Assembly: GCA_015491815.1 (NCBI GenBank)
Contig: WFVC01000196.1
Coordinates: 1-55,607 of the forward strand
Length of the DNA stretch: 55,607 nucleotides
Source: Gammaproteobacteria bacterium
GTDB lineage: Bacteria > Pseudomonadota > Gammaproteobacteria > UBA6429 > Thiohalophilaceae
Direction: 5' to 3'
Shown here: one piece after another, positions 23,845 through 35,844 of the stretch
Layout: each line of letters opens with the position of its first letter
Numbering within the stretch: the first letter of the stretch is position 1
Notes under the pieces: model-generated
Seen by the model: the letters and a program-made list of their open reading frames with translations, nothing else
Told to the model about the DNA's origin: nothing
The model's database searches: none
Made by a program: the position numbers and the translations under genes

Positions 23845-24702
23845 ATGACGTTATTCCCCACGCCCCCCTCCCTGGAAGATATCCGCACACAGTGTGCCCA
23901 GTCACTTGCTGAAGATCTAGGTAAAACCGGAAGTGATCCCAGTGCGGCGCTTATTCCGGAAAACAAAGTTCTTCAGGCTGAGGTCATTTGTCGTGAAGCA
24001 GCAATAATATGCGGTCGACCCTGGTTTGATGAAATCATTCAGCAATGCGACAGTGCTATCAGTATTGACTGGCATATTTCTGAAGGTCAACAGGTAGGAG
24101 CAAACACCCTGCTTTGTTCCTTGCAGGGTTCAGCGCGTCATCTTCTCAGCGCCGAGCGCAGCGCATTAAATTTTTTGCAGACCCTTTCCGCCACCGCCAC
24201 CCAGACACACCACTATGTCACAGCGATTGCGGATACCGGCGCCCGGCTGCTGGATACGCGTAAAACCCTGCCCGGCCTGCGACTGGCGCAAAAATACGCG
24301 GTATGCTGCGGGGGAGGCTGCAATCACCGTATTGGCCTGTATGACATGATCATGTTAAAAGAAAATCATATTATCGCCGCCGGTTCGATCATTGAAGCTG
24401 TACATCAGGCAAAACAACGATTTCCCAACATTGCAATTGAAGTGGAAGTTGAAAACCTGGAACAACTGCGCGAAGCACTGGATGCCTGTGTCAACCGCAT
24501 CCTGCTCGATAATATGGATCTCGAAAATCTTCGACAGGCCGTCAAACTGACCGCAGGAAAAACTCCGCTGGAAGCCTCCGGTGGAGTTGAACTGCAAACT
24601 ATTCGGGAAATAGCCTTAACCGGAGTGGACTATATATCCACCGGTGCGATAACCAAACATGTACGGGCAATTGATCTATCCATGCGTTTTATTGATAAAT
24701 AA
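23845..24702 (+). CDS. nadC: Nicotinate-nucleotide pyrophosphorylase (carboxylating)
   Basis: NadC converts quinolinate and PRPP to nicotinate mononucleotide, CO2 and PPi in de novo NAD synthesis. It has 285 residues, the normal length. Hallmarks are ERSALNFLQTLS (about residues 98-109), the DTRKTLPGLRLAQKYAV segment (about 133-149), GGGCNHRIGLYDMIMLKENH (about 152-171) and the C-terminal barrel strands VEVENLEQL, ILLDNMD, LEASGGV and YISTGAITK. KYAVCCGGGCNHR has Cys where many homologues have Arg or Lys. It is the last gene of the plus-strand lipoprotein run and converges on the PilZ-like gene 6 bp away, with no visible terminator. Confidence 0.96.
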   Translation: MTLFPTPPSLEDIRTQCAQSLAEDLGKTGSDPSAALIPENKVLQAEVICREAAIICGRPWFDEIIQQCDSAISIDWHISEGQQVGANTLLCSLQGSARHLLSAERSALNFLQTLSATATQTHHYVTAIADTGARLLDTRKTLPGLRLAQKYAVCCGGGCNHRIGLYDMIMLKENHIIAAGSIIEAVHQAKQRFPNIAIEVEVENLEQLREALDACVNRILLDNMDLENLRQAVKLTAGKTPLEASGGVELQTIREIALTGVDYISTGAITKHVRAIDLSMRFIDK

Positions 24703-24707
24703 AACTC

Positions 24708-26459
24708 TCACTTAAGCCCCGGCGAACGCATTTCAAAAATCAGAAACTCCTTCTTCGCCATCCAGATATCACCCAGTCTTACCGGTATCCGGCTGCCCTT
24801 TGAACGGATCAACCACAGGGGCGCGCCGGGAACAAAATCATAAGCCGGATTCACAATCAAAAACCAGTGGTCGTTAAGATCCCGGAAAACAATAATGGGT
24901 TTGCCTTTATCCGTCTCCATCGCCGACTGTTCAAACAGAAAACCGGCTTCAGCATGATTTGAAAGGCAACGCAAAGCCACCTCAACAAAACCATCATCAT
25001 AGCGCTGCAGGCGCACAACAACACACAATGTAGGTTTTCGAATATTATCTTCGGGAACAAAAGCCATTAGCTGACCCAGTTGCACCGGGTTACTGAAATC
25101 TGTTTCCCGCGTTCGCAACAACATACCGCCGGTGCTGAAATTAACCATGCGCCAGTTTGAACGCATATGCATATCATCATCTTCGGCAAACATCGATGAC
25201 TGTTGCGCAAGGGTATCGGTAAACTGCCGTGAGCGCGCCACTTCTTTAAAATCATTACGAGTCAAATCAGCAAGCAAATGCATAACTTCGCGTTTCCCGA
25301 AATAAACCTTTAAGGAATCATCAGAAAAAACCGCATGCCGTTGCTGCTGACGTTTACGCGGTTGCAGGGCCAGCAAGATCATATCCAGAACAGGAATGCG
25401 TTCTTCCTCTTCCATTTTTTGCAGCGGGCGGCTTAATTTTGTTGCATCAAAGTCCGCGATAAATTTCATTTTTGCAATGGCTTCATGATCCTTCACCAGC
25501 GCATTATATAAACCGGAAATATCCACCTGTACGGCCGGCTCATGTTTCATCGTTGGCCGATCAAAACGCAGCGGCATATCCTGATAGAGATCCGTGTAAA
25601 GAAAACCGGGGCTGAGTTTCTCGCCGTCATCAAACAGCATTTTCATGCCTTCGCCATCAAGATAATCAAGGTAGGCGTCCGGGAGATGAAACATTCGGGT
25701 CGGCCAGGTGCTGACATCCATGAGACCGAATAACTGGATGGATAAATAGAGTTTACGCACGCTGCTTTTCAGGAAATCCTTGCGACTGCTTTTTCCCGAG
25801 TGTTCGGAACGGATGCCGACACTGCCATGAAGCTTGTAAACATCGTCAACCGCATTATGTAAGGCCAGTGAAAAAAACAACTGATTGCAATTCTGCCATT
25901 CGCTGCGTGTCAGTTTCTGATAGCGCAAAGCGCGAAAGCGTTGTAACAGCATAAAAATTTCTATCAGTCTGAAACCCACTGCGGTTAATTTGCCTGACTG
26001 TTTTTTGAAGCGCCGCGGTTTCGCTGAAAACAACTCCCTGAAATAATGCATATAGGAAATCGCCAGTTGTTCCAGCACCTTGACGCTAACAGACAGCGTG
26101 GTTCGCCGATCCTTGCTTTCCGGCAAACTGTTTTCCTGACTCTGATATTTCCGATACCAAATCGCCAGCGCCGGATAAACCTGCACCATGATCATTTTTG
26201 TGATTTCCAGTCGTTGCTCCGGCTTTAGCAACATCATATTAAGCGTGGAAAGCAGGCTCGCGCCTTCTTCCAGCATCCGCGCCGGAAAGCTTTGCAACTG
26301 TTTCAGTCTATCCTGACAACTGGCGAGATCGATTTCTTTTTTTCCGGGGTGACGATGCAGGTGCGGTAAATTTGTGAATTTTGCATAGGGCGCCTTAAGC
26401 AGATCATACGTCTCTGCCCGGCTTCCAGGCGTTCCCCTTTTTTTTCTAAAAAATCCCAT
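24708..26459 (-). CDS. Large protein with a C-terminal PilZ-like domain
   Basis: This is a 583-residue soluble protein. Residues about 1-400 are mostly alpha-helical with no motif I recognise (a basic patch RRFKKQ near 149-154). The C-terminal part (about 425-540) reads as a PilZ-like beta-barrel. NWRMVNFSTGGMLLR matches the D/NxSxxG half of the cyclic-di-GMP site, and VVRLQRYDDGFVEVALRCLS matches the closing strands. The RxxxR half is not clear, so nucleotide binding is uncertain. A final beta segment ends with IPVRLGDIWMAKKEFLIFEM. Possible roles include c-di-GMP-dependent motility or envelope control. It sits alone between nadC and pgi. Confidence 0.55.
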   Translation of the reverse strand: MGFFRKKRGTPGSRAETYDLLKAPYAKFTNLPHLHRHPGKKEIDLASCQDRLKQLQSFPARMLEEGASLLSTLNMMLLKPEQRLEITKMIMVQVYPALAIWYRKYQSQENSLPESKDRRTTLSVSVKVLEQLAISYMHYFRELFSAKPRRFKKQSGKLTAVGFRLIEIFMLLQRFRALRYQKLTRSEWQNCNQLFFSLALHNAVDDVYKLHGSVGIRSEHSGKSSRKDFLKSSVRKLYLSIQLFGLMDVSTWPTRMFHLPDAYLDYLDGEGMKMLFDDGEKLSPGFLYTDLYQDMPLRFDRPTMKHEPAVQVDISGLYNALVKDHEAIAKMKFIADFDATKLSRPLQKMEEEERIPVLDMILLALQPRKRQQQRHAVFSDDSLKVYFGKREVMHLLADLTRNDFKEVARSRQFTDTLAQQSSMFAEDDDMHMRSNWRMVNFSTGGMLLRTRETDFSNPVQLGQLMAFVPEDNIRKPTLCVVVRLQRYDDGFVEVALRCLSNHAEAGFLFEQSAMETDKGKPIIVFRDLNDHWFLIVNPAYDFVPGAPLWLIRSKGSRIPVRLGDIWMAKKEFLIFEMRSPGLK

Positions 26460-26527
26460 TTCCAGCCCGATTTAGTTTTCCATTTTGTATTAATCGTATT
26501 TCAGCGCGGCATTTGCGTCTTGCGGGT

Positions 26528-28177
26528 TTAACTGTTCTTCGGTCGCATCTCTTTATAAAAATTTATCAGGCCATTGGTTGACGAATCATGCGCTGTTACC
26601 GGTTGTTCATCCACCAGCTCAGACTGAATTTTTACGGCCAGTTGTTTGCCCAGTTCCACACCCCACTGATCAAAAGAATTAATATTCCATATAATACCCT
26701 GAACAAAAATCTTGTGCTCATACATGGCAATCAGCATCCCCATAGTATGCGGATCGAGCGTGCGAAACATAATTGTATTCGTCGGTTTGTTACCCGGAAA
26801 TACCTTGTAGGGTAGTAATTCTTTTATCTCTTTTTCTGAGAGGCCCTGTTTTTGCAATTCAGCCGCCGCATCTTCCTCTGACTTGCCTTTCATCAACGCT
26901 TCCGTTTGCGCAAACACATTTGACATCAATACTCGATGATGTTCCTTGATACAGTGAAAGTCCGTAATTGAAGCCAGAAAATCCGCCGGGATTAATTTAC
27001 TGCCCTGATGTATCAATTGATAAAAAGCATGTTGCGCGGCAATGCCGATTTCACCGAAAATCACCGGCCCGGTTTCATAGTCCACCGTCGCGCCCTGACG
27101 ATCCACCAGCTTGCCATTGCTTTCCATATCCGCCTGTTGCAGATAGGCCGGCAGGCGGCTCAAATGCTGATCATAGGGCAAAACAGCCTGTGTCTGTGCG
27201 CCGAAAAAATTGTTATACCAGATGCCCAACAGGGCCAGCACCACCGGAATATTTTTTTCAAACGGCTGAGTTTTAAAATGCTGGTCCATCTCATAGGCGC
27301 CATCCAGCATGGCTTCAAAATGCTCCATGCCGATAGAAATTGCAATCGGCAGACCAATCGCCGACCAGAGCGAATAGCGGCCACCGACCCAGTCCCACAT
27401 TTTGAATACATTTTCCTCGGCAATGCCAAACTCAACCGCCGCCCGGGTATTGGCGCTCACCGCAACGAAATGTTTATTGATTGCCGACTCATCATCGACA
27501 TTTTTCAAAAACCAGCGACGCGCGGTGCTTGCATTGAGCATGGTGTCCTGCGTCGTAAAGCTCTTGGAGGAAATAATGAACAGGCTGGTCTCCGGCTTTA
27601 GCAATTCCAGCGTGTCCATAATGTGATTTTCATCCACATTGGAAACAAAATGAAAACGCATGTCGTGGATGCCATAGGGACGCAGCGCATCGGTAACCAT
27701 TTCCGGACCAAGACTGGAACCACCGATGCCAATATTGATCACATCGGTAATCGGCTGCCCGCTGAAACCACGCCACTTGCGCTGACGCACGGCTTCGGCC
27801 AGCTCACGGATTTTCTTCAATTCGGCGCGAACTTCCGGCATCACGTCCTGGCCGTCAAGCATTACCGGCTGATCCGAGCGGTTGCGTAATGCCGTGTGCA
27901 GCACCGCGCGTTTTTCGGTATGGTTGATGCGCTCACCATTAAACATACGTTTAATCCAGTTTTCCAGATCGGCCTCGCGCACAAGCTGGAACAACAGCGA
28001 CATGGTTTCTTCGTTAATCCGGTTCTTGGAATAATCCAGCAGGAGATTGTTATGCTGCAGTGAAAATTTGTTAAAGCGTTCACGATCCCCGGCAAACATA
28101 TCGCGCATGTGCTGCCCGCAAATCACCTCATAATGCGCCTGCAGCGCCTTCCATATCTTCGTTTTTATCATTGACAT
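26528..28177 (-). CDS. pgi: Glucose-6-phosphate isomerase
   Basis: Pgi interconverts glucose 6-phosphate and fructose 6-phosphate. The 549 residues match the bacterial/eukaryotic long form. Signature parts are the phosphate-binding NIGIGGSSLGPEMV (about residues 148-161), SKSFTTQDT (about 208-216), the PGI signature DWVGGRYSLWSAIGLPI (about 266-282), the active-site GEIGIAAQHAFYQLIHQGSK (about 375-394) and the C-terminal NSFDQWGVELGKQLA (about 501-515). It starts the carbohydrate region and is divergent from pgm, which makes the reverse branch point substrate available. Confidence 0.97.
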   Translation of the reverse strand: MSMIKTKIWKALQAHYEVICGQHMRDMFAGDRERFNKFSLQHNNLLLDYSKNRINEETMSLLFQLVREADLENWIKRMFNGERINHTEKRAVLHTALRNRSDQPVMLDGQDVMPEVRAELKKIRELAEAVRQRKWRGFSGQPITDVINIGIGGSSLGPEMVTDALRPYGIHDMRFHFVSNVDENHIMDTLELLKPETSLFIISSKSFTTQDTMLNASTARRWFLKNVDDESAINKHFVAVSANTRAAVEFGIAEENVFKMWDWVGGRYSLWSAIGLPIAISIGMEHFEAMLDGAYEMDQHFKTQPFEKNIPVVLALLGIWYNNFFGAQTQAVLPYDQHLSRLPAYLQQADMESNGKLVDRQGATVDYETGPVIFGEIGIAAQHAFYQLIHQGSKLIPADFLASITDFHCIKEHHRVLMSNVFAQTEALMKGKSEEDAAAELQKQGLSEKEIKELLPYKVFPGNKPTNTIMFRTLDPHTMGMLIAMYEHKIFVQGIIWNINSFDQWGVELGKQLAVKIQSELVDEQPVTAHDSSTNGLINFYKEMRPKNS

Positions 28178-28218
28178 CTTTTCGATTCGCCTCGAATGAC
28201 GGTTGGGGATAAACCTGA

Positions 28219-29964
<1,746 letters not shown>

Positions 29965-30033
29965 TTTTTTTCCGCACGATGTTATATTTTGTGCTAAAAC
30001 TAACCCCTCACCCCCATCAGGACGAATAAAAGC

Positions 30034-32583
30034 ATGAGCGAAACCTATTTTAAATTTGAAGTTCAACCGATTATTCCGGAAGAACTTTCCGGCCTGAATG
30101 AACTGGCGAATAACCTGCTTTATACCTGGGATCGCCGGGTGCGCCGCCTGTTCTATCGACTGGACGTTGGCCTGTGGGAAAGCTGCAATCACAATCCGAA
30201 GGTCTTCCTGCGACGCATCGCGCAGGAAAAACTGGATGAAGCGGTAAACGACAATGTCTTCCTTGAAGAATACAACCGGGTCATGTCCTCCTTTAACACT
30301 TACCATAACAAGGTGGTTCACCCTGACATCATGGCCCACCTCGATCAGGATCAGGATCTGGTTGCCTATTTCTGCGCCGAATTCGGCCTGCACGAAAGCT
30401 TCCCGATTTATTCCGGTGGCCTGGGTATTCTGGCCGGCGATCACTGCAAGGCGGCCAGCGATCTCGGCCTGCCCTTTGTCGCCATCGGCCTGCTCTATCG
30501 GCAGGGTTATTTCACCCAGACGATTGATTCCGCCGGTAATCAACTGGCGAGAAATAAATCCGCCCATTTCAGCGATCTGCCGGTCTCCCCGGCGCGCGAC
30601 AGTGAAGGCAATAAACTCAAGGTCAGTGTTGAAATCGACGGGCGCACCGTTGTCCTGAAAGTCTGGCAGGCGGTCGCCGGACATATCAGCCTGTATTTAC
30701 TCGACAGTGATCAGCCGGAAAACAGCGAACAGGATCGCTCGATTACTTTCCAGCTTTACGGCGGCGACAAAGTCCTGCGCATTCAGCAGGAAATCGTCCT
30801 CGGTATCGGCGGCGTCCGCGCCCTGCGCGCGCTGGGCCTGAAACCCAATGTCTGGCATATCAATGAAGGTCACTCCGCTTTCCAGATTCTGGAACGCTGT
30901 CATGAACACGTAACGGATGGCATGGATTTTCGCAGCGCCCATGAGCTGGTCGCCTCCGGCACCATTTTCACCACCCATACCCCGGTGCCCGCCGGCCACG
31001 ATATTTTTGACGATCACCTGATTCATCAATACCTCGGGCATTTTCCCGAGAAACTGAATATCGACATGCAGACGTTTATGAATCTGGGACTGGCGCCCAA
31101 TAGCGACGGCGGTTTCAACATGACCACGCTGGCGCTGCGCAGCTCGCGTTTTCATAACGGCGTCAGCCGCATTCACGGCGGCGTCGCCTCGCAAATGGAA
31201 GCCGACATCTGGCCACAGATCCCGCATGAAGAAAATCCGATTTCCTATGTCACCAATGGCGTGCATGCGCCGACCTTCCTCGCTCCGGAATGGATCAACC
31301 TGTTCGACATGCGCTTCCGCGAATGGCGCAATCACCTGCTGGATCCGGAGTTCTGGGACTGTCTGGACAACATCCCCGACCACCGCTTCTGGAGTCTGCG
31401 TCAGGAACTGAAATCGCAGATGCTGGAATACGTGAACCGCCGCGTGGCCATACGCTGTCGCCGGAATGGCTGCAGCGATGTCCTGCTCAAACGCGTGACC
31501 TTCTTCACCTCGCGGCCGGAATCCGACGTGCTGGTGCTGGGCTTCGCCCGCCGCTTCGCCACCTATAAACGCGCGACCCTGTTGTTCAGCGATCCCGAAC
31601 GACTGGCCCGTCTGCTGAATAACCCCAAACGTCCCGTATTGTTGATTTTCGCCGGCAAGGCGCACCCGAATGATATTCCCGGACAGGACTTGATCCGCAC
31701 GATTCACGAATACTCGCTACGCCCGGAATTCGTCGGCAAAATCATCCTGCTCGAAGGCTACGATATGGCGCTGGCGCGCAAGCTGGTCAGCGGCGTAGAT
31801 GTCTGGCTCAATACGCCGGAATATCCGCTGGAAGCCAGCGGCACCTCCGGGGAGAAAGCCGCCATCAACGGCGTGCTCAATGTCAGCGTACTCGATGGCT
31901 GGTGGGATGAAGGCTATACCGGCGATAACGGCTGGGGAATTTCACCTCACGGCCAGCACTTCGACGAGGTTTACCGTAACACCGAAGAAGCAAACGATCT
32001 GCTTAATATTCTGGAACACGAAGTGATCCCTCTGTTTTTCGATCGTGACACGCAGGGCTACTCCGCCGACTGGGTAAAGATGTCCAAGTCATCGATGAAA
32101 TACTGTATTCCGCATTTCAATGCCCAGCGCATGTTGATGGACTATGTTACCCAGTTCTATGGTCCGGCAAAAATTCATCACCAGCGTCTCAGCGCCGACA
32201 ACAACCAGCCCTCGCAGGAACTCGCAAGCTGGAAAGCTAAAATTTCAGCTCACTGGCACGGGGTCAGCATGAAACCGGTGGATGAGGCGAGCAACGTCAT
32301 TCATCACGGTGAAAAATTATCATTAAAAGTCAGCGCCTTCCTTAATGGCCTGTCACCGGACGATGTCGCGGTAGAATGTCTGGTGGGAGAGAAGGATCAG
32401 GATGAATTCTGCGCCTGCAATAAACAACGCTTCTCTTTTGTCGAACAACAGGGCGACGACTACCTGTTCTCTCTGGATCTTGAACCTGCGCGTCCCGGTC
32501 TTAACTATTACAAGTTGCGCATGTATCCCTTCCACGAGCTGCTCGCGCATCCGTATGAAACCGGCTTTATGATCTGGTTATAG
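30034..32583 (+). CDS. glgP: Alpha-glucan (glycogen) phosphorylase
   Basis: The enzyme releases glucose 1-phosphate from alpha-1,4-glucan ends using pyridoxal phosphate. It has 849 residues and belongs to the alpha-glucan phosphorylase subtype with an N-terminal DUF3417 domain (LNELANNLLYTWDRRVRRLF, about 16-35), not the E. coli GlgP/MalP subtype. The PLP site is EASGTSGEKAAINGVLN with the Schiff-base Lys608. Other conserved parts are FGLHESFPIYSGGLGILAGD (about 117-136), THTPVPAGHD and RRFATYKRA. Residues about 715-849 form a C-terminal beta domain. An AGGA ribosome-binding site precedes the ATG. It follows pgm, which would use its product. Confidence 0.95.
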   Translation: MSETYFKFEVQPIIPEELSGLNELANNLLYTWDRRVRRLFYRLDVGLWESCNHNPKVFLRRIAQEKLDEAVNDNVFLEEYNRVMSSFNTYHNKVVHPDIMAHLDQDQDLVAYFCAEFGLHESFPIYSGGLGILAGDHCKAASDLGLPFVAIGLLYRQGYFTQTIDSAGNQLARNKSAHFSDLPVSPARDSEGNKLKVSVEIDGRTVVLKVWQAVAGHISLYLLDSDQPENSEQDRSITFQLYGGDKVLRIQQEIVLGIGGVRALRALGLKPNVWHINEGHSAFQILERCHEHVTDGMDFRSAHELVASGTIFTTHTPVPAGHDIFDDHLIHQYLGHFPEKLNIDMQTFMNLGLAPNSDGGFNMTTLALRSSRFHNGVSRIHGGVASQMEADIWPQIPHEENPISYVTNGVHAPTFLAPEWINLFDMRFREWRNHLLDPEFWDCLDNIPDHRFWSLRQELKSQMLEYVNRRVAIRCRRNGCSDVLLKRVTFFTSRPESDVLVLGFARRFATYKRATLLFSDPERLARLLNNPKRPVLLIFAGKAHPNDIPGQDLIRTIHEYSLRPEFVGKIILLEGYDMALARKLVSGVDVWLNTPEYPLEASGTSGEKAAINGVLNVSVLDGWWDEGYTGDNGWGISPHGQHFDEVYRNTEEANDLLNILEHEVIPLFFDRDTQGYSADWVKMSKSSMKYCIPHFNAQRMLMDYVTQFYGPAKIHHQRLSADNNQPSQELASWKAKISAHWHGVSMKPVDEASNVIHHGEKLSLKVSAFLNGLSPDDVAVECLVGEKDQDEFCACNKQRFSFVEQQGDDYLFSLDLEPARPGLNYYKLRMYPFHELLAHPYETGFMIWL

Positions 32584-32589
32584 CTCAGA

Positions 32590-32628
32590 GGCGTCGGCGT
32601 CGAACCCTGCGGGTTTGACGCCGACTCC
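32590..32628. repeat. Strong nested hairpin between convergent glgP and malQ
   Basis: GGCGTCGGCGTC (32590-32601) pairs with GACGCCGACTCC (32617-32628) with one mismatch, and an inner AACCC/GGGTT stem closes on a 3-base loop. No T run follows on either strand, so it is not a textbook terminator, although it separates convergent genes. It shares its plan with the hairpin at 15118-15161. Confidence 0.7.
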
Positions 32629-32643
32629 GGATTAGTTCCCGAA

Positions 32644-34149
32644 TTATTTCTGAATATCCCGACCATAACATTCAATCAGCGAGCGCAGACGAGCCGCCGC
32701 CTGTTCGGTCATCGCCGCATCATCAAAGCGCCAGCCCCAGTTGCCTTCGACGGTGCCCGGCACATTCATGCGCGCCTCACTGCCTGAGGCCAGAATATCC
32801 TGTAGTGGAATGATCGCCATGTCCGCCACCGAAGACAGGGCCAGACGAATCAATGGCCAGGGCATGCTTGTCCCGGGATCATAGCCCAGATAATTCTGCA
32901 AAGACTGCCGGGTATGTTCATCCAGCGCGGCGTACCAGCCGCAGCTCGTATCGTTGTCATGGGTGCCGGTGTAAACCACCGTATTATGATCATAATTATG
33001 CGGTAAATAGGGATTATCCGCCGCTCCGCCAAAAGCAAACTGCAGAATGCGCATGCCCGGAAGATCAAACTTCTGACGCAGGGCGTTCACTTCCTCGGTA
33101 ATCACGCCCAGATCTTCAGCCACCAGCGGTAAACCGGAAAAGGCTTCGGTTAAACATTGCAGCAACGCCGCGCCGGGCGCCTTGATCCAGCGGCCGTTAA
33201 TCGCGGTTTCCTCCGCCGCCGGTATTTCCCAATAGGCCTCAAAGCCCCGGAAGTGATCGATGCGGATCAGATCGAACAGTTCGAGCTGACTGCGCATTCG
33301 CCGTATCCACCACTGAAAACCATCCCCGGCCATCGCCGGCCAGTTATACAGTGGGTTGCCCCAACGCTGTCCCGTTTCTGAAAAATAATCCGGCGGCACG
33401 CCGGCAACCACGTTCGGCTGTCCGTGTTCATCCAGCAAAAAATACGCCTGGCTGCTCCACACGTCACAACTGTCATGGGCGACAAAAATCGGCATATCGC
33501 CAAACAGATACACGCCGTGACGATGCGCATACTCTTTCAACTCGATCCACTGGCTGAAAAAAACATACTGCTCAAATTTCACAAAATCGATCTGTTCATG
33601 CAAACGCCGCCGCGCGTCTTCCAGCGCCGCTTTCTCACGTTTGCGCAGCGCCGGCGGCCAGTCCACCCAGCCACGGTTGGCTTCTGATTTGCGAATCGCG
33701 CTATAGAGCGCGTAATCATCCAGCCAGTCGGCGTGTCGCCGGCAGAAATCAAGCAGGCGCTGCTGCTCGGCATTATCATTATGCCGGGTAAAAAATTTAA
33801 AGGCCTGTTGCAGGCAGGCATGGCGGAATGACATGCCCGCTTCATCGTTTTCTATTTCGCTATGCTTCAACCAGCCGCGATCCACTAGCCATTCAAGACT
33901 GATCAGGCGGGGATCGCCGGCATGCGCCGACAGGCACTGATAGGGGGAACCATCATCATGCACCGGCCCCAGCGGCAGGGTCTGCCAGATACTGACGCCG
34001 CAGGCGGCAAGAAATTCGATAAAACGGTAGGCGCTATGGCCCATGTCGCCATTGTCCGCGCGTCCCGGCAAGGATGTCGGATGCAGCAAAATCCCGGCCC
34101 GGCGCACGCCGGAAAATTCAAAGCCCGGTAAAGCGTTCGCCTGACTCAC
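32644..34149 (-). CDS. malQ: 4-alpha-glucanotransferase (amylomaltase)
   Basis: MalQ is a GH77 enzyme that moves maltodextrin units between chains and frees glucose, helping to recycle the short products of phosphorylase and debranching. It has 501 residues, the short bacterial/plant DPE1-like form. Motifs are RRAGILLHPTSLPG (about 16-29), the GDMPIFVAHDSCDVW loop (about 217-231), the nucleophile Asp in LIRIDHFRGFEAYW (about 293-306), the acid Glu in PLVAEDLGVIT (about 339-349) and GTHDNDTSCGW (about 393-403). It immediately follows the GH57 gene on the minus strand (stop of one next to the start of the other), an operon with glgC. Confidence 0.96.
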   Translation of the reverse strand: MSQANALPGFEFSGVRRAGILLHPTSLPGRADNGDMGHSAYRFIEFLAACGVSIWQTLPLGPVHDDGSPYQCLSAHAGDPRLISLEWLVDRGWLKHSEIENDEAGMSFRHACLQQAFKFFTRHNDNAEQQRLLDFCRRHADWLDDYALYSAIRKSEANRGWVDWPPALRKREKAALEDARRRLHEQIDFVKFEQYVFFSQWIELKEYAHRHGVYLFGDMPIFVAHDSCDVWSSQAYFLLDEHGQPNVVAGVPPDYFSETGQRWGNPLYNWPAMAGDGFQWWIRRMRSQLELFDLIRIDHFRGFEAYWEIPAAEETAINGRWIKAPGAALLQCLTEAFSGLPLVAEDLGVITEEVNALRQKFDLPGMRILQFAFGGAADNPYLPHNYDHNTVVYTGTHDNDTSCGWYAALDEHTRQSLQNYLGYDPGTSMPWPLIRLALSSVADMAIIPLQDILASGSEARMNVPGTVEGNWGWRFDDAAMTEQAAARLRSLIECYGRDIQK

Positions 34150-35844
34150 CTACTCCTGTCCCTTGCGCATGGCGCCACCCATGACCGGATCGCCGCTGCC
34201 GTGAGCAAAAACTTCCGATAAATAGGCCGGCGGTTCTTCGCCAAGGATCTGGTACAGATTCGACAGGTGCATGCGGTACAAAGATTCAAAGTCACTCACC
34301 GACTCCGCTGAATTATAATCACCGAACCACCAGAACCAGTCCGAACCTTCGCAAATGGCCAGCTGCCGTTCGGCGCGTTGCCGATGGGCGTCGTCCAGTC
34401 GCCCGGCGCTGATTACTTTATCGTAACAACGCTTGGCGTCGCCGAGCATATCCCAGGCGCGGTTTTTATCTTTATCGCCAATCCAGGTGGAGAACGTGCC
34501 GTAGACCCAGCTACCGGCAACCAGTTCCGGCATCCGCACCGGTTCCGCCGTTTCGATACAATCGGAATAGGTGGTTAATTCCAGCCGTGAATTTTCCGCA
34601 ATTCCCTTGTACAGGGCGCGCAAAAAATAATAGCCGTTTTCCGGATAAAACTCCCAGGCGTTTTCACCATCGAGAATAACCGAGACCACACTGTCATCCT
34701 GAGCGGCGCAGGCATCGGCAATGTTCTCAAGATGATGTACGAAGTTCGCTACCGCATCATCCGCGTGCCAGTCTGAATAGGTAAAGCCGATTAAATCCGA
34801 AAGCCCGTCATCACGGAAAAAGCAGTTGAGTTTCTGTCCCTTTAGCTGATAAGCATGATGAATACAACTGTCCGGCTCCGGCGTCATCCCGGATTTGGCC
34901 AGACTGTTGCGCAACACGCTTTCCCCGGAAGCGGCCCATTTGAATCCGGCCTCATCCAGTAATTTCACGGTCGCGGCGCTGACGCTGCCTTCTGAGGGCC
35001 AGCATCCCGCAGGCCGCAGGGCAAAATATTTTTCAAAGGTCGCCAGCCCCTGTTGCAAATGCCAGTTAACCCGCTCTTCACCACCGGGATACTGTTGTAA
35101 AAAAGGCAGGCTGACATCGGGCATGGCTTCCGTTGCGCTTTGAATATCCAGCAACAGGGGCATGATTGGATGCGCATAGGGCGTCATCGACAGTTCCACC
35201 TGACCGCGTCTCGCCAATGCCGCATAGCGTCCGTTGATGCCCGCCAGCAACTCACCGATCACCGCCAGCAGTTCACGCCGATCATGCAGCGTATACCCCG
35301 AAGCCTTTTTCAACAGGCCTTTAATGCGCGCATCTTCGCGGCGCACGGTTTCGCCCATCCAGGCGAGGTGATACCAGACCAGCAAATCAACCAGAAATTG
35401 ATCATTCACATACAGCATCATCTCCGGATGTTCCGGCAACCAGCGCGCGATATCCGCCAGCTTACGATAGGCCGGGAAGGGATTGATCAGGCGCTCGGCA
35501 TTGGCGCGCAGACAGTGGCGAATCAACTCCAGCCGCGCTTCCTGACTCGAAGGCAGAACCGGCCCCGCCAGCGCCGCGAGCAGGGGATCGCTCAACGCCC
35601 CGCTGTTACCCAGATAGCTTTTTATCTGTTCGGCGTAATCTTCAATCTGTTCCAGCAGGATGGGCACAAAATTCACCACCGCCCGCGCCTGTGGAATAGC
35701 CTCAAGATGCGCGGCCATATCAACATAGTCCTTGATGCCATGCAGGTAGGTCCAGGGCTGGTGATATTCACCACTGCGCAGATCCCGGTATTCAGGCTGG
35801 TGCATGTGCCAGTAGAGCACAACCTTTAATGGTTTAACGGACAT
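34150..35844 (-). CDS. Glycoside hydrolase family 57 protein (alpha-amylase type)
   Basis: This 564-residue GH57 enzyme has a (beta/alpha)7 catalytic barrel. It shows the family motif [10 protein letters not shown] (residues 12-21), the nucleophile region [10 protein letters not shown] (about 279-288) and the acid region [14 protein letters not shown] (about 403-416). It has no signal peptide, so it acts on cytoplasmic glycogen or maltodextrin. GH57 includes alpha-amylases, 4-alpha-glucanotransferases, branching enzymes and amylopullulanases. The placement between malQ and glgC suggests intracellular glycogen trimming or debranching, which matters because no glgX is seen. The ATG overlaps the 3' end of glgC by 11 bp. 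Exact bond specificity is not readable. Confidence 0.9.
   Translation of the reverse strand: MSVKPLKVVLYWHMHQPEYRDLRSGEYHQPWTYLHGIKDYVDMAAHLEAIPQARAVVNFVPILLEQIEDYAEQIKSYLGNSGALSDPLLAALAGPVLPSSQEARLELIRHCLRANAERLINPFPAYRKLADIARWLPEHPEMMLYVNDQFLVDLLVWYHLAWMGETVRREDARIKGLLKKASGYTLHDRRELLAVIGELLAGINGRYAALARRGQVELSMTPYAHPIMPLLLDIQSATEAMPDVSLPFLQQYPGGEERVNWHLQQGLATFEKYFALRPAGCWPSEGSVSAATVKLLDEAGFKWAASGESVLRNSLAKSGMTPEPDSCIHHAYQLKGQKLNCFFRDDGLSDLIGFTYSDWHADDAVANFVHHLENIADACAAQDDSVVSVILDGENAWEFYPENGYYFLRALYKGIAENSRLELTTYSDCIETAEPVRMPELVAGSWVYGTFSTWIGDKDKNRAWDMLGDAKRCYDKVISAGRLDDAHRQRAERQLAICEGSDWFWWFGDYNSAESVSDFESLYRMHLSNLYQILGEEPPAYLSEVFAHGSGDPVMGGAMRKGQE

Noticed and set aside
30697-31707. Minus-strand open frame of 336 codons inside glgP
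   Set aside because: Antisense to a full-length, motif-complete phosphorylase, with no ribosome-binding site or recognisable domain.
35140-35829. Plus-strand open frame of 229 codons in the GH57 gene
   Set aside because: Antisense to the GH57 catalytic domain; product is Gln/Arg/His-rich without motifs.
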